64,000 bases of DNA from Solirubrobacter sp963848475 (GCA_963848475.1 CAWKDW010000008.1:163264-227263), one strand, 5' to 3'; positions 10,649 to 21,040 are shown, counted from the stretch's first letter. Notes: generated by a model from the sequence alone, not told the origin. Made by a program: numbers and translations.

Positions 10649-11634
10649 TCCTCGACATCGCCCGTGAGCAGGTCCTCGAGCGGGGCATCGGCCTCGACGA
10701 GGCGCAGACGCTGCAGGTGCTGCAACTTCCCGACGAGTCGGTCGACGCCGCCCTGGACCTCGCGCACGAGGTCCGGATGAAGTGGTGCGGCCCGGAGGTC
10801 GAGATCGAGGGCATCGTCTCGCTCAAGACGGGTGGCTGCCCCGAGGATTGCCACTTCTGCTCGCAGTCGAGCCGCTTCGAGACGCCGGTGCGGGCGGTCC
10901 GGCTGGACATCCCGTCGCTGGTCGAGGCCGCCCGCGAGACGGCGTTGACCGGCGCGACCGAGTTCTGCATCGTCGCCGCCGTCCGCGGTCCCGACCGGCG
11001 CCTGATGGAGCAGGTGCGCGAGGGCGTCGCGGCGATCACCGCGGAGGTGGACATCAACGTCGCGTGCTCGCTCGGGATCCTCACGCGCGAGCAGGGCGTC
11101 GAGCTGGCCGAGCTGGGCGTCCACCGCTACAACCACAACCTCGAGACCGCGCGCTCGCACTTCGCCAACGTCGTCACGACGCACACGTGGGAGGAGCGCT
11201 GGGAGACGCTGGCGCTCGTGCGCGAGCTGGGGATGGAGGTCTGCTGCGGCGGCATCATCGGCATGGGCGAGACGCTCGAGCAGCGTGCCGAACTGGCCGC
11301 GCAGTTCGCCTCGCTGGACCCGGACGAGGTGCCGCTGAACTTCCTCGACCCGCGCCCCGGCACCCCCTTCGCATCGCTCGAGCCGGTGCCTGCGCAGGAT
11401 GCGCTGCGGACGATCGCCGCGTTCCGGCTCGCGCTGCCGCGGACCATCCTGCGCTTCGCGGGCGGGCGCGAGCTGACGCTGGGCGACCTCGGCGCGAGGC
11501 AGGGCATGGTCGGCGGCATCAACGCCGTGATCGTCGGCAACTACCTGACGACGCTCGGGCGCGACCCGCAGGAGGACCTGGACCTGCTCGCGTCGCTCTC
11601 GATGCCGGTCAAGGAACTCTCGAAGACTCTGTGA
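10645..11634 (+). CDS. bioB: biotin synthase
   Basis: An intact radical SAM enzyme of 329 residues that inserts sulfur into dethiobiotin. The radical SAM cysteines sit in GGCPEDCHFCSQSS (CxxxCxxC). YNHNLETARSHF, CCGGIIGMGET and PLNFLDPRPGTP are typical of BioB. The auxiliary-cluster Arg region FAGGRELTLGDLGARQGMVG is present. It is the actinobacterial form that works with BsaP, whose gene follows directly with a GTGA overlap. Confidence 0.95.
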   Translation: MILDIAREQVLERGIGLDEAQTLQVLQLPDESVDAALDLAHEVRMKWCGPEVEIEGIVSLKTGGCPEDCHFCSQSSRFETPVRAVRLDIPSLVEAARETALTGATEFCIVAAVRGPDRRLMEQVREGVAAITAEVDINVACSLGILTREQGVELAELGVHRYNHNLETARSHFANVVTTHTWEERWETLALVRELGMEVCCGGIIGMGETLEQRAELAAQFASLDPDEVPLNFLDPRPGTPFASLEPVPAQDALRTIAAFRLALPRTILRFAGGRELTLGDLGARQGMVGGINAVIVGNYLTTLGRDPQEDLDLLASLSMPVKELSKTL

Positions 11635-11822
11635 TCACGGAGGCCGAACGAACGGCGCTCGCGCCCTATTGCGCCGGTTGCGGCAAGCCGTTGCGCGATG
11701 GCTCGCACGAGCGCTGCCTGCGTCCGCTGGACCCGCCGCGCTGGTGCGCGAACTGCGGCCGCAAGCTCGCCGTCCAGGTCCTTCCGACGGGTTATGAGGC
11801 GCGATGCGTCCGCTGCCCCTGA
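11631..11822 (+). CDS. bsaP: biotin synthase auxiliary protein, BsaP-like
   Basis: A 63-residue protein between bioB and bioF, starting at GTG 11631 inside the bioB stop. It has paired cysteines: PYCAGCGKPLRDGSHERC, then PPRWCANCGRKLAVQV and EARCVRC. The layout Cys-x2-Cys, a PP-R-(Y/W)-C-x2-C block and V-Q-V-x-P-T-G matches the small protein encoded after bioB in mycobacteria, which was shown to be required for biotin synthase function. Its cysteines probably bind zinc or an Fe-S cluster. I rest the call on the motif and the conserved position. Confidence 0.75.
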   Translation: MITEAERTALAPYCAGCGKPLRDGSHERCLRPLDPPRWCANCGRKLAVQVLPTGYEARCVRCP

Positions 11823-12888
11823 TCGAGGAGGCGCTGCACCGCTCGCTGCGCACGATCGAGAGCGCGCAGGGCCCGAAGGTGATGCTCGACGGGCGCGAGG
11901 TGCTGCTGCTGTGCTCGAACGACTACCTCGGGCTCGCCGGCGACCAGCGCGTGCGCGACGCGGCGGCGGAGACCGCGGCGCGGTGGGGCGCCGGCGCGGG
12001 CGGGTCGCCGCTGGTCAGCGGGCACATGGGCATCCATCGCGAGCTCGAGCAGCGGCTGGCCGAGCTCAAGGGGACCGAGGCCTGTGTGCTCTTCGGCAGC
12101 GGGTTCCTGGCCAACACCGGGGTGGTCGCGGCGCTTGCCTCTGACGGTGTGGTCGCCTCGGATGAGCTCAACCACGCCTCGATCGTCGACGGCTGCCGGC
12201 TCGCTCGCGCACGGACACTGGTCTATCCCCACGGATCGGTTCCGACGGGTGCGGACGTGATCGTCACCGACGCGGTCTTCAGCATGGATGGCGACGTCGC
12301 GCCGCTGGCCGAGTTGGTCGAGACCGGCGCGCGGGTGATCGTCGACGAGGCGCATGCGACCGGTGTGATCGGTGCCGAAGGCCGCGGGCTCGTGCATGAG
12401 CTCGGGCTGCAGAACGAGGTCATCACGATCGGCACGCTCGGCAAGGCGCTGGGCAGCTACGGCGCCTTCGTCTGCTGCGACGCGAAGACCGCCGACTTCC
12501 TCGTCAATCGCGCGCGGACGCTGATCTACTCGACTGCGCTGCCGCCGCCGTCGATCGGCGCCGCGCTCGCGCGCTCTGGAGCTGATGGATCGCTCGCTGC
12601 GTGGGGCGGCTGCACGCGAACGCACGCGTGCTGCGCGGTGCGTTGGGGGTCGAGGTCAACGACATGCCGATCGTCCCGCTGGTGTTCGGCGAGCCGGCGC
12701 AAGCGCTCGCGCGCTGCGCCGCGGCACTCGAGGAAGGCGTCTTCGCCCAGGCCATCCGCCCGCCCACGGTCCCGCCCGGAACGTCCCGCCTGCGGGTCGT
12801 CGCCACCGCCGCGCACGATCCGGACGATCTCCTTCGCGCCGGCCGCGTTCTTAATGAGAACGATTATGAATCAGATGGGCTACTCTGA
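11804..12888 (+). CDS. bioF: 8-amino-7-oxononanoate synthase, two frame breaks
   Basis: A PLP alpha-oxoamine synthase joining pimeloyl thioester and alanine. It starts at ATG 11804, 19 nt inside bsaP. Family marks: LLCSNDYLGLAGDQRVRDAA, GAGAGGSPLVSGHMGIHREL, VIVDEAHATGVIGAEGRG and the PLP lysine in TIGTLGKALGSYGAF. Two breaks close together near 12565 and 12600 scramble about 12 codons, after which VGRLHANARVLRGAL-like sequence runs to TGA 12886-12888. No bioC, bioH or bioI-type gene is seen in this operon, so pimeloyl supply must come from elsewhere. Confidence 0.88.
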
Positions 12889-12988
12889 GGGGCGAAGGGA
12901 AGTAGTCCCCACGGGTGGCGTTCGTCAACACGGCCGATAGGCCCGGCGCCACCGGCCTGTAGCAGGGCGGACGAAACCTTCTCCCTCA
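12888..12988 (+). promoter_or_regulatory. yybP-ykoY (Mn2+) riboswitch upstream of terC
   Basis: The leader holds the conserved yybP-ykoY pieces in order: GGGAAGTAG (12898-12906), CGTCAACACGGC (about 12923-12934), GCCACCGGCC and ACGAAACCTTCTCCC. P1 can form from AGGGGCGAAGG (12888-12898) and CCTTCTCCCT (12977-12986) with one bulged C. The class binds Mn2+ and commonly precedes TerC/Alx or MntP exporters, as here. A possible -10 box TACTCT is at 12881-12886, which would trim the outermost P1 pairs. Confidence 0.82.
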
Positions 12989-13000
12989 ACCCGGAGAAGG
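12977..13000 (+). promoter_or_regulatory. Shine-Dalgarno-sequestering hairpin of the riboswitch
   Basis: Perfect 8-bp stem CCTTCTCC / GGAGAAGG with loop CTCAACCC. The 3' arm is the Shine-Dalgarno of terC (start TTG 13005). The 5' arm is the same sequence that forms the 3' side of riboswitch P1, so the two pairings exclude each other. Ligand binding should free the ribosome site and switch translation on. Confidence 0.8.
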
Positions 13001-13004
13001 ACTC

Positions 13005-13971
13005 TTGCTACTCGCCGCTGCCACTGAAGCCGACAAGCTCAATCTGGATATCTCGCTCGGAACCTGGGCGATCCTCGGCGCGGTCATCGTCGTGATGCTC
13101 GCGTTCGACCTCTTCGTCTACGCCCGCGGCCATATCCCGAGCGTGCGCGAGAACCTGCTCTGGTCGATCGGCTGGATCCTGGTCGCGCTCGCCTTCGGCG
13201 CCGTCTTCTGGGCCTGGCAGGGCAGCGAAGCGGGGTCCCAGTACCTCGCCGGCTACCTGCTCGAGCGCTCGCTCTCGCTCGACAACATCTTCGTCTTCGC
13301 CGTGATCCTGGCCTACTTCGCGGTGCCCGGCGAGAAGGTCCAGGGCAAGGTCCTGGCCTGGGGCATCATGCTCGCGCTCTTCCTGCGCCTGATCTTCATC
13401 ATGCTCGGCGCGGCGCTGCTGGACGCCTTCCACGTCACGTTCTACGTCTTCGGCGCGCTGCTGCTCTATACGGCGTGGAAGCTCGCCCGCCACGACGACG
13501 TCGAGGTCGACCCCGAGCACAACCCGCTGCTCAAACAACTCCGCAAGCGCGTCACGATCACCGACGAATACGACGGCGACAAGCTCTTCACGAAGGTCAA
13601 CGGCAAGCGCGTCGCGACCCCGCTGCTCGCGGTCTTCATCGTCATCGCGTCGACCGACATCATCTTCGCCGTCGACTCGATCCCGGCGATCTTCGCCGTC
13701 ACCCAGGAGCCGTTCATCGTCTTCGCCGCCAACGCGTTCGCGCTGATCGGCCTGCGCGCGCTTGTACTTCCTGCTCGTCGGCCTGATGGACCGCTTCGTC
13801 TACCTGACGCAGGGGCTGTCGGTGATCCTCGCGTTCATCGGCGTGAAGATGCTCCTGATCGACATCTGGCACGTACCGATCTGGCTCTCGCTGGCCGTGA
13901 TCGCGGGCACGCTGGTGATCACCGCGGTGCTCTCGCTGCGGGCGGAGCCGAAGGCCAAGACGCCCGCGTAG
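13005..13971 (+). CDS. TerC/Alx family membrane protein, putative Mn2+ exporter, one frame break
   Basis: A polytopic inner-membrane protein of about 320 residues. The TTG start at 13005 is set by the GGAGAAGG ribosome site four bases upstream. TerC marks: LLERSLSLDNIFVFAVILAY with the conserved Ser-Leu-Asp-Asn, and STDIIFAVDSIPAIFAVTQE with the paired Asp residues of the metal path. The C-terminal helices begin YFLLVGLMDRF. One extra base near 13760 shifts the frame; the end reads to TAG 13969-13971. The Mn2+ riboswitch supports manganese export as its function. Confidence 0.88.
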
Positions 13972-14007
13972 CGCCATCCAGCGTTTGCGCGCCGAAATTC
14001 GCGACGA

Positions 14008-14169
14008 CGCGGCGCCGGCCGTGACCGCGGTACCTTCACCCTGTCGTACCGGTTCCTGCGCACGTTCCGGCCGGCGACCTACCGTTTCCGCATCGTGGCC
14101 GACGAAGACTCCGCCTTCCAATACGGTCGCGGAGCCAGCCGTGCGGTCAACATTCACGTCAGACCATGA
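14008..14169 (+). pseudogene. C-terminal remnant of a secreted beta-rich protein
   Basis: Only about 53 codons in one open phase, with no start, ending in TGA 14167-14169. The sequence GTFTLSYRFLRTFRPATYRF and GRGASRAVNIHVRP looks like the last beta-sandwich segment of large secreted Ig-like proteins common in these bacteria. Nothing upstream before terC continues it. The stop overlaps the ATG of the subtilase gene (ATGA), so it is likely the decayed end of an earlier operon member. Confidence 0.5.
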
Positions 14170-15416
14170 TCCGAGCCGTCTTCCTCACCCTCGCCATCGC
14201 GCTGCTCACCGCCGCTCCCGCGGCCGCCGAGCCGGTCGAGATCACGCGGCAGGCCAAGGCCGCTCACACGGAGTTCCTGCTCACGGCGACGCCACCCGGG
14301 CCCGCGGCCACGATCTGTCTCGTGGACACCGGAGTCAACGTCAACGCCGATACGGTCGGCGTGATCGGGCGCCTGGCGCTCACGGGTGAGACGTCGGACC
14401 AGAGCCTGACCTCGCACGGCACGCAGATGGCGATGTTCATCGGTGCGCCGTCGAATGGCTTCGGAATGGTCGGCATCTGGCCGGCCGCCCGGATTCTCAG
14501 CGTCCGCGCGAATGTCGCGGGCGAGGAGGCGTTCACCGCGGTCGACTACATCAACGGCGTCAAGCGCTGCAGTGATGCCGCGATCGCGTATGGGGTCAAG
14601 GTCGTGGTCATGCCGGCGGCCTCGGAGTTCGCGCTGACGCCTCCTGAGCGGGAGGCCCTGGTCGACGAGGTCAGCGGCGCGCGAGCGACGGGGATCAGCT
14701 TCGTCGCCGCCGCCGGCAATAACGGCGGCGGACCTGTCGGCACGCCGGCGAACATCCCCGGCATCCTGTCCACCGGCGCCACCGATTCGGCTTCGGGCGG
14801 GCTGTGCTCGTTCAGCGCGACCGGTGCGCTGCTGCTCGCGCCCGGATGCGCGCTCGACGGTGCCGACCCGGCCACCGGTGCTTCATCCGGCGCACAGCAG
14901 GGGACGAGCCACGCCGCGGTGATCGCAGCCACCGCGCTCGCGGCGCTGCGGACCTGGCGACCCGATCTGACCCCGGACGACGCGGATCGCCTTCTCAGTG
15001 AAACCGCGAGGCCCTCGCCGTGGGGCCGAAGCGTGGACCTGACCGCTGCATTCGTCGCAGCTGGGCTGGGTGCGATCGCGGCACCGGCACCGGCACCGGC
15101 GCCTACTCCGCAACCGTCACCGACTCCCCAAGCCAAGGCAACGCTCGTCAAGCCACGGATCACCACGCGATCGCGTGGCAGTGGCGCAAAGCGCACCCTG
15201 ACCGTGAAGGCGTCCAACCGCCCGCGCGGCGCCAAGCTCACGGTCCGCGTCTACGTTCGCGGGCACGGCGGAAAGCTGCGTCGCGTCGCCTCGCGAACGC
15301 GGCGGTCGTCAGTCGTCTCGATCCGAGTGCGTACGTGGCGGCGTGTAACCGCACGGTTCACCGATCCGGCCGGCAAGTATCTGCAGAGTCCGGCGCGGAT
15401 CGTGACGCGACGATGA
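14166..15416 (+). CDS. secreted subtilisin-like (S8) serine protease
   Basis: An intact protein of 416 residues. Signal peptide MIRAVFLTLAIALLTAAPAA cut near AAAEP. Catalytic Asp in ICLVDTGVNV, His in LTSHGTQMAMF, oxyanion Asn in FVAAAGNNGGG and nucleophile Ser in QQGTSHAAVIAA are all present. A proline-rich linker (APAPAPAPTPQPSPTP) joins a basic C-terminal beta domain of about 90 residues. The catalytic domain is shorter than usual. Coupled to the next secreted-protein gene by ATGA at 15413-15416, so the two are probably made together. Confidence 0.85.
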   Translation: MIRAVFLTLAIALLTAAPAAAEPVEITRQAKAAHTEFLLTATPPGPAATICLVDTGVNVNADTVGVIGRLALTGETSDQSLTSHGTQMAMFIGAPSNGFGMVGIWPAARILSVRANVAGEEAFTAVDYINGVKRCSDAAIAYGVKVVVMPAASEFALTPPEREALVDEVSGARATGISFVAAAGNNGGGPVGTPANIPGILSTGATDSASGGLCSFSATGALLLAPGCALDGADPATGASSGAQQGTSHAAVIAATALAALRTWRPDLTPDDADRLLSETARPSPWGRSVDLTAAFVAAGLGAIAAPAPAPAPTPQPSPTPQAKATLVKPRITTRSRGSGAKRTLTVKASNRPRGAKLTVRVYVRGHGGKLRRVASRTRRSSVVSIRVRTWRRVTARFTDPAGKYLQSPARIVTRR

Positions 15417-17016
15417 GGGTCGCCGTACTCGTGGCGGCGTTGGCATGCGCGATGGCAACGATCGCGAGCCGGGCCGATGCGGGCGTCTTCGAGGTCCGGT
15501 CCTGCGGAGCGAGTGCGACGTCCGCGTACACCCCGGCCAACGGCAGCCCGAGCACGATGGCCACAGCCACCCAATGCCCGCCGGTCGCGGGAACGCTCCT
15601 CAGCGGAATCTTCGCAGCGCCCCTCGCCGGGACGTTCACGCCGGACGGCCTGTCGAGTGGGTGGTCCGTCTTCACGCCCACCGGCCTCACGCTCCGGCGG
15701 CTTGATGTCCACCGCTCGATCGGTACTCGACGCAGCAACTGGACGGCCGTCGTCCGAACCGCCGAAGGAGCGGAACTCGAATCCTGCGTTCTCGGCGCTC
15801 TCGTCGAATGCCAGCGAGGCGATCCGGCCGGGGACAATTCCGCCACGTACGCGGGCCTCAGCACTCGAGGCGTGACGTTCTCGATCGAATGCCACACCGA
15901 CCCGGTCGGACTCACCTGCCCCGGCCGAACACTCACGCAGGCATGGGTCGCGATCTACAGCTCGGTCGCGCTGGTCGACGATCCGACGCCCCCGACCGTC
16001 GAGCCGCTCGCCGGGGCGCTGCTCACGCCCGGCTGGCACAGCGAGAACGGGAACTTGAGCGTCGGGGCGAGCGACGCGAGCGGGATCAAGCGGCTGAGCC
16101 TCACCGCGGGCAGCACGACGCTCTACGACCAGGCGCAGAGTTGCGACTACTCGCGGATGCAGCCGTGCCCGGCGAGCAAGCGGGAGTACGGTGGCGGTCG
16201 ACACCTCGCGGCTTCCCGACGGGACGCACCAACTCAGCGCCGTCGCCACCGATGCGGCGGAGCAGGCCGCGGCCGCGACCGCGGTCCTGCGGATCGACCG
16301 GCATGCGCCCGAGGCGCCGATCGCGCTCGGCGTGGAGCGCAACCCGGACGGGACGCTGGCGCTGGTGTGGACGAATCCGGATCAGGGGACGGCGGCGCCG
16401 ATCGTGGGCGCGCGCTACGACGTCTGCGATGCCGCCGGGCAGAACTGCGTCGCCGGGGCACTCGTGCCCGGCCGGGACATCGCGCGTGTTCCCTCCGTGG
16501 CGATCCCCGCGGGTGAGCATGTCGTGCGGCTGTGGCTGCAGGACGAGGCGGGCAACGTCGATCCGGCGACCGCCGCGACGCTCGCGGTCGATCCTTCGAC
16601 CGTCTCCGCGCGCCGGGCGGTCGATACGAATCCGCCGATCCTCCTGCCCGACGGTCCCAGCGCCGTCGCCGAAGCTGCGGATCACGAAGGCACGGCGGAC
16701 CGGTTCGACGTTGACGCTCAGCGGCACGATCGCCCGCGGTGCCACGGCAACGATCCGGGCGCGACGTCGCCCGGACCAAGACCGGCAGGACGGCCGCGAC
16801 GGCGAAGACGAAGCCGAAGAAGGGGAAGTGGACGTTGCGGGTGAAGCTGACGCCGGCGCTACGGCGAGCGCCGCGATGTACCTCAACGTGAAATATGCGG
16901 GTCAAACGGCCTTCCGCAAGACGACGCTGCACCGCAAGCTCGCAAAGAAGCGGCCACGAGGCGGCAGCACCGCGACGGAGTTCAGCGTGGAGCAGCGCTC
17001 AGCGCAACGCCGCTGA
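15413..17016 (+). CDS. secreted protein with Ig-like/fibronectin-like domains, several frame breaks
   Basis: Signal peptide MRVAVLVAALACAMATIASR before ADAG. A beta-rich N-terminal domain with paired cysteines (FEVRSCGASA, VLGALVECQR, SIECHTDP, GLTCPGRT) follows. Further on are Ig-like segments: VAVDTSRLPDGTHQLSAVAT, PIALGVERNPDGTLALVWTN and VRLWLQDEAGNVDPATAAT. Frame breaks occur near 16190, 16665 and 16770. The stop at 17016 overlaps the end of the opposite-strand GGDEF-EAL gene by about 35 nt. It is a type common in Thermoleophilia whose role is unknown, possibly surface binding. Confidence 0.6.
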
Positions 17017-18809
17017 GTTCCTCGGCCGGGACGGGGCGGCCGAAGAGGAAGCCCTGGCCGAGGCGGCAGCCGAGCGCGCGCAGGGCTTCGGCCTGCTCGG
17101 GCTCCTCGATGCCCTCGGGGATCAGCACGAGCCCGAGGGACTCGCCCATCGCGACGATCGCGTTCAAGAGGGCGCTGTCCTCGCAGGCGTCCTTGGTGAA
17201 GGAGCGGTCGATCTTCAGGACGTCCATCGGGAACTTGCGCAGGTAGCTCAGCGACGAGTAGCCCGTGCCGAAGTCGTCGATCGCGAGGCGGACGCCGAGG
17301 CGGCGAAGGGCCTGCATCCGTTCAGCTTCGAGATCGCCGACGAGCGAGGACTCGGTGACCTCGAGGACCAGCCTCGCGGCAGTCCAGGCCGCCGTCGGAC
17401 AGCGCGGTGGCGACCTCCTCGACGAAGCCCGGCTGCTCGAGCTGGGCCCCGGCGACGTTGACGCTCAGATAGGGAGCGCCGGCCCAGGTGGCCGCCTGGC
17501 GGACGGCTTCGCGCAGGACCCAGCGGCCCAGCGGCACGATCAGGCCGGTCTCCTCGGCCAGCGGGATGAACTCGCCGGGACCGAGGAAGCCGCGCACCGG
17601 ATGCTGCCAGCGCACCAGCGCCTCGAAGCCGGCGACGCGACCCAGGTCGAGGTCGACGATCGACTGGTAGTGCAGGACGAGCTCGTCGTTGTCGATCGCC
17701 CGCTCGAGCTCCTCGCTGCGATCGAGGCGGGCGACGGCGTTGACGTGCATGTCGTTGGTGAAGACGGCGAAGCGGTTGGTGCCGGCGGCCTTGGCGGCGT
17801 ACATCGCGAGGTCGGCGTTGCGCAGGAGCTGGTCGCCGGAGTCGGTGGTGGCGATGCCGATGCTGGCGCGCAGGTGCAGGCGCTTGCCCTCGAGCATCAC
17901 GGGTGCGGCGAGGACGTCGAACAGGCGGTCGACCAGCGCGTCGACGTCGGCCACGTCCAGGGCGAGGATCGCGAACTCGTCGCCGCCGAGACGGGCGACG
18001 GTGTCGTCGTCACGCAGCGCGCGCGCGCAGGCGGTCGCCGGCGATCTCCAAGCAGGCGGTCGCCGGCCGCATGGCCGAGCGAGTCGTTGACGCGCTTGAA
18101 GTCGTCCAGGTCGAGGAAGGCGACGACGGCGGGCGCGCCGCAGCTTCAGGGTCTCGGCGATCCGGCGCTCGAAGAGCGAGCGGTTGGGCAGGCCGGTCAG
18201 CGAGTCGTGGAAGGCGAGCCGGCGCAGGTCGACCGTCGCGCAGGCGGCGGCGGTCGGCGACGTCCAGCAGGGCGAGCAGCGCGGTGAGGCCGACGACGAG
18301 CAGGACCATCACGACGACGGTGCCGATCCAGGACATCCTGTCGCTGCGCGCCGCGAGCTCGTGGTTGCGGTCGGCGGCGTCGCGCAGCGCGGCGCGAAGC
18401 GTCTCGAACGCGCTCTTCTCGCCCGGGACGCCTGCCGCGGGACGGCCGAAGTCGCGGGCCCGGAACGCCGCGAAATCCTGCTCGACGACCGGCTGGAACG
18501 CGTCGAAGGCGCGCAAGCAGGCCTTCGGCCTCGTCATCGGTCCCGTCCTGGAGCCCGAGCAGCTGCTCGTCGCATCCCGGCCAGCATCGAGGTCACCTCG
18601 GCCTGAACCTGGAGCGGCACGCTGCGCCGGGCCCGCGCCTCCCAGTTGAGCGCGTTGAGCCGGTTGGCGCTCGCCTGAACGCCGATCAGCGTCTCGTAGC
18701 GCCCGCGACGCTCGTCGGCGTGGCGGTGCACAGCAGCGATGCCGAGGGTCGCGACAGTGGCGACCACCGCGACGATGGCGGCGATCAGGATCGTGCGTCT
18801 GCCCTTCAT
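16982..18809 (-). CDS. membrane GGDEF-EAL protein (cyclic-di-GMP turnover), at least three frame breaks
   Basis: Starts at ATG 18809. N-terminal membrane helix TILIAAIVAVVATVATLGIA, a short extracytoplasmic sensor region, second helix IGTVVVMVLLVVGLTALLAL, then the enzymatic domains. GGDEF: the active-site motif itself reads VARLGGDEFAILALDVAD near 17950-18005. EAL: EALVRWQHPVRGF, LAIDDFGTGYSSLSYLRKFP and LKIDRSFTKD are present, so both cyclase and phosphodiesterase signatures look complete. Breaks lie near 18530, 18010-18200 and 17320-17390. No partner gene is evident. Confidence 0.82.
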
Positions 18810-18851
18810 TGCACCCGGGTGGTCGGCCAGAAGCCGCGCCGCTTGACCGTT

Positions 18852-20257
18852 TCAGAGACCGAGCGTTTTCTTGGTGACCTTCCCCATCGCGTTGCGCGGG
18901 AGCTCGTCGAGGTAGCGGACCTCGCGCGGGCGCTTGTGCGGTGTCAGCAGCGCAGCGACGTGATCGGCCAGTTCCTGCTCACCTGGACGCGAGGCACCCT
19001 CGACGACGATCCAGGCGATGATCCGCTCACCGAGGTCGTCGTCTGGCTCGCCGGTGACCGCCGCCTCGGCCACGCCGGGATGTTCCAGCAGCGCGTTCTC
19101 GATCTCGCCGGCGCCGATCTTGTAGCCGCCGCTCTTGATCAGATCGGTCGCGCGCCGCCCGACGATCCGGATGTAGCCGTCCTCCGAGCGCGTCGCGACG
19201 TCGCCCGTCGCGAACCACCCGGAGCGCATCGCCTCCGACGTCGCGTCGGCACGGTTCAGGTACTCCAGGAACAGGTTCGGGCCGCGGACCTGGATCTCGC
19301 CGACGGTCTCGTCGTCGGAGATGTCCAGCACGGCACCGGAATCGTCGACCAACCGCACCGACACGCCGCCCAGCGGCACCCCGACGGTCCCCGGCCGCCG
19401 GTCGCCGTCGGCACGGATCGCGGTGTTCATCAGCGTCTCGCTCATCCCGTAGCGCTCGACGGGCAGCAGCCCGCAGGCGGCCGAGATCCGCTGATGGTCG
19501 GCCGCGGGCAATGCGGCGGAGCCGGACACGAGCAGCCGAGCGCCGCCCACGGCCCGGGCCAACGCGGCCGAGGCCTCGAGATCGGCGGCCAACCGGTGGT
19601 ACATCGTCGGCACCCCGAAGAGCATCGTCGCGGGCCCGGCCAGCGCGGCGCCCGCGGCCTCGGAGGAGAACTTGCCGAGGTGGAACGCGCCGCCGCCGCG
19701 CCGCAGCGGCCCGAGCACGCCGAGGATCAGCCCGTGGACGTGAAACAGCGGCAGGCCGTGCGCGACGACGTCGTCGCCCGTCCAGTCCCACGCGTCGGCG
19801 AGCGCGTCGAGGTTGGACGCGATCGCGCGCCGCGGCAGCACGACGCCCTTGGGCGGCCCGGTCGTCCCCGACGTGTAGACGACGATCGCCGGCGCCTCGT
19901 CGGAAGGCTCCGAACCGGGCCACGAGCCACGCGCGGACACGTCGACGTCAACGCGCTCGATCGCCTCGGGGACCGCCGCAGCCCGGCGTGCACAACACGA
20001 GCTCCGGCGCGCTGTCGGTGAGGATGTGCGCGAGCTCCTTCGACCCCGCCTTCGGGTTGATCGGCACGATCGGGACCCCGGCGGCCAGCGCCCCGACGAC
20101 CGCCACACACGTCTCCAGCGACGGGACGGCCCAGACCGCCACGCGCGAGGCCCCGGCCACCCGCTCGGCCACCGCGCCGGCGGCGCCGTGCAGCTCGCGC
20201 GTAGGTCAACGACGCCTCGCCCACCCGCACGGCCTCGCGGCCGTCGGGCTCCTCCAA
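18852..20257 (-). CDS. matB: acyl-CoA synthetase, malonyl-CoA-synthetase-like, frame-broken near the N-terminus
   Basis: An AMP-forming ligase of about 470 residues. The P-loop-like VVYTSGTTGPPKGVVLPRRA is followed by LPLFHVHGLILGVLGPLRRG, FGVPTMYHRLAADLE, LLVSGSAALP, VERYGMSETLMNT, GWFATGDVATR and RATDLIKSGGYKIGAGEIEN; the C-terminal lysine is in GKVTKK. The run LFHVHGLILG...MLFGVPTMYHR is characteristic of MatB (malonate + CoA + ATP). No malonate transporter or decarboxylase is adjacent, so another short diacid is possible. N-terminal sequence (EAVRVGEASLTYA, then AVWAVPSLETCVAVVGALAA) lies in other phases. Start uncertain: TTG 20257 or GTG 20273. Confidence 0.75.
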
Positions 20258-20331
20258 ACCTGTTCAAGAGCACGCCAGAAGTTCTACCCCGTCCACTTCT
20301 GGCGACTCCTGCCGATCACCAGGGGAAGACC

Positions 20332-21040
20332 ATGTCCGGCACCACCGCCCCACGCGCGCTCGTCGTCGACGACGCCCCCGAGAACCGCATGCTCGTCAGC
20401 GCCCTGCTCGTCCAGCAGGGCTTCGACGTCGAGCAGGCTGCCGACGGAGCGGCCGCCGTCCATGCGGCCTCGCTGCGCGACCACGACCTGATCGTCCTCG
20501 ATCTCGGCCTGCCCGACATCGACGGGGTCGAGGTGTGCCGGCGCGTCCGCGCCTTCAGCGACGCGCACGTCCTGATGCTCACCGCGCAGGACACCGAGCT
20601 CGACAAGGTCGTCGGCTTCGAGGCCGGGCGCCGACGACTACGTCACCAAGCCGTTCTCCGTCGCCGAGCTCGTCGGTCGCGTAAAGGCCGTGCTGCGCCG
20701 CACCGCCGGCAACGCGACCGCCGCCCGCACCCCCGACATCCGCCGCTTCGGCACGCTGACCGTCGACGCCCCCGCCCGCGAGGTCAAGCTCGACGACGTC
20801 ACGCTCGAGCTGACCCGGATCGAGTTCGACCTGCTCGACACGCTGACCGCCGCTCCGCGCGTCGCCTTCTCGCGCGCCCAGCTGCTCGAGCGTGTCTGGG
20901 GCGAGAACTGGTTCGGCGACGACCACCTCGTCGACGTCCACATCTCCAACCTGCGCCGCAAGCTCGCCGACGATCCGCGTTCGCCGGACTTCGTCTGCAC
21001 CGTCCGCGGCGTCGGATACCGGATGGGCGCCGGACGGTGA
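20332..21040 (+). CDS. OmpR-family response regulator, one frame break
   Basis: Receiver domain: VVDDAPENRM (acidic pocket), phosphoacceptor Asp in LIVLDLGLPDIDGVEVC, Thr in VLMLTAQDTEL, and the Lys in DDYVTKPFS after the break. An extra G near 20628 (GCCGGGCGCC for GCCGGCGCC) shifts the frame. The C-terminal winged helix follows: DDVTLELTRIEFDLLDTLTA, VDVHISNLRRKLADD and VRGVGYRMG. Start ATG 20332 follows an AGGGGA Shine-Dalgarno. The TGA overlaps the GTG of the histidine kinase gene, so the two form a cognate pair. Confidence 0.88.
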
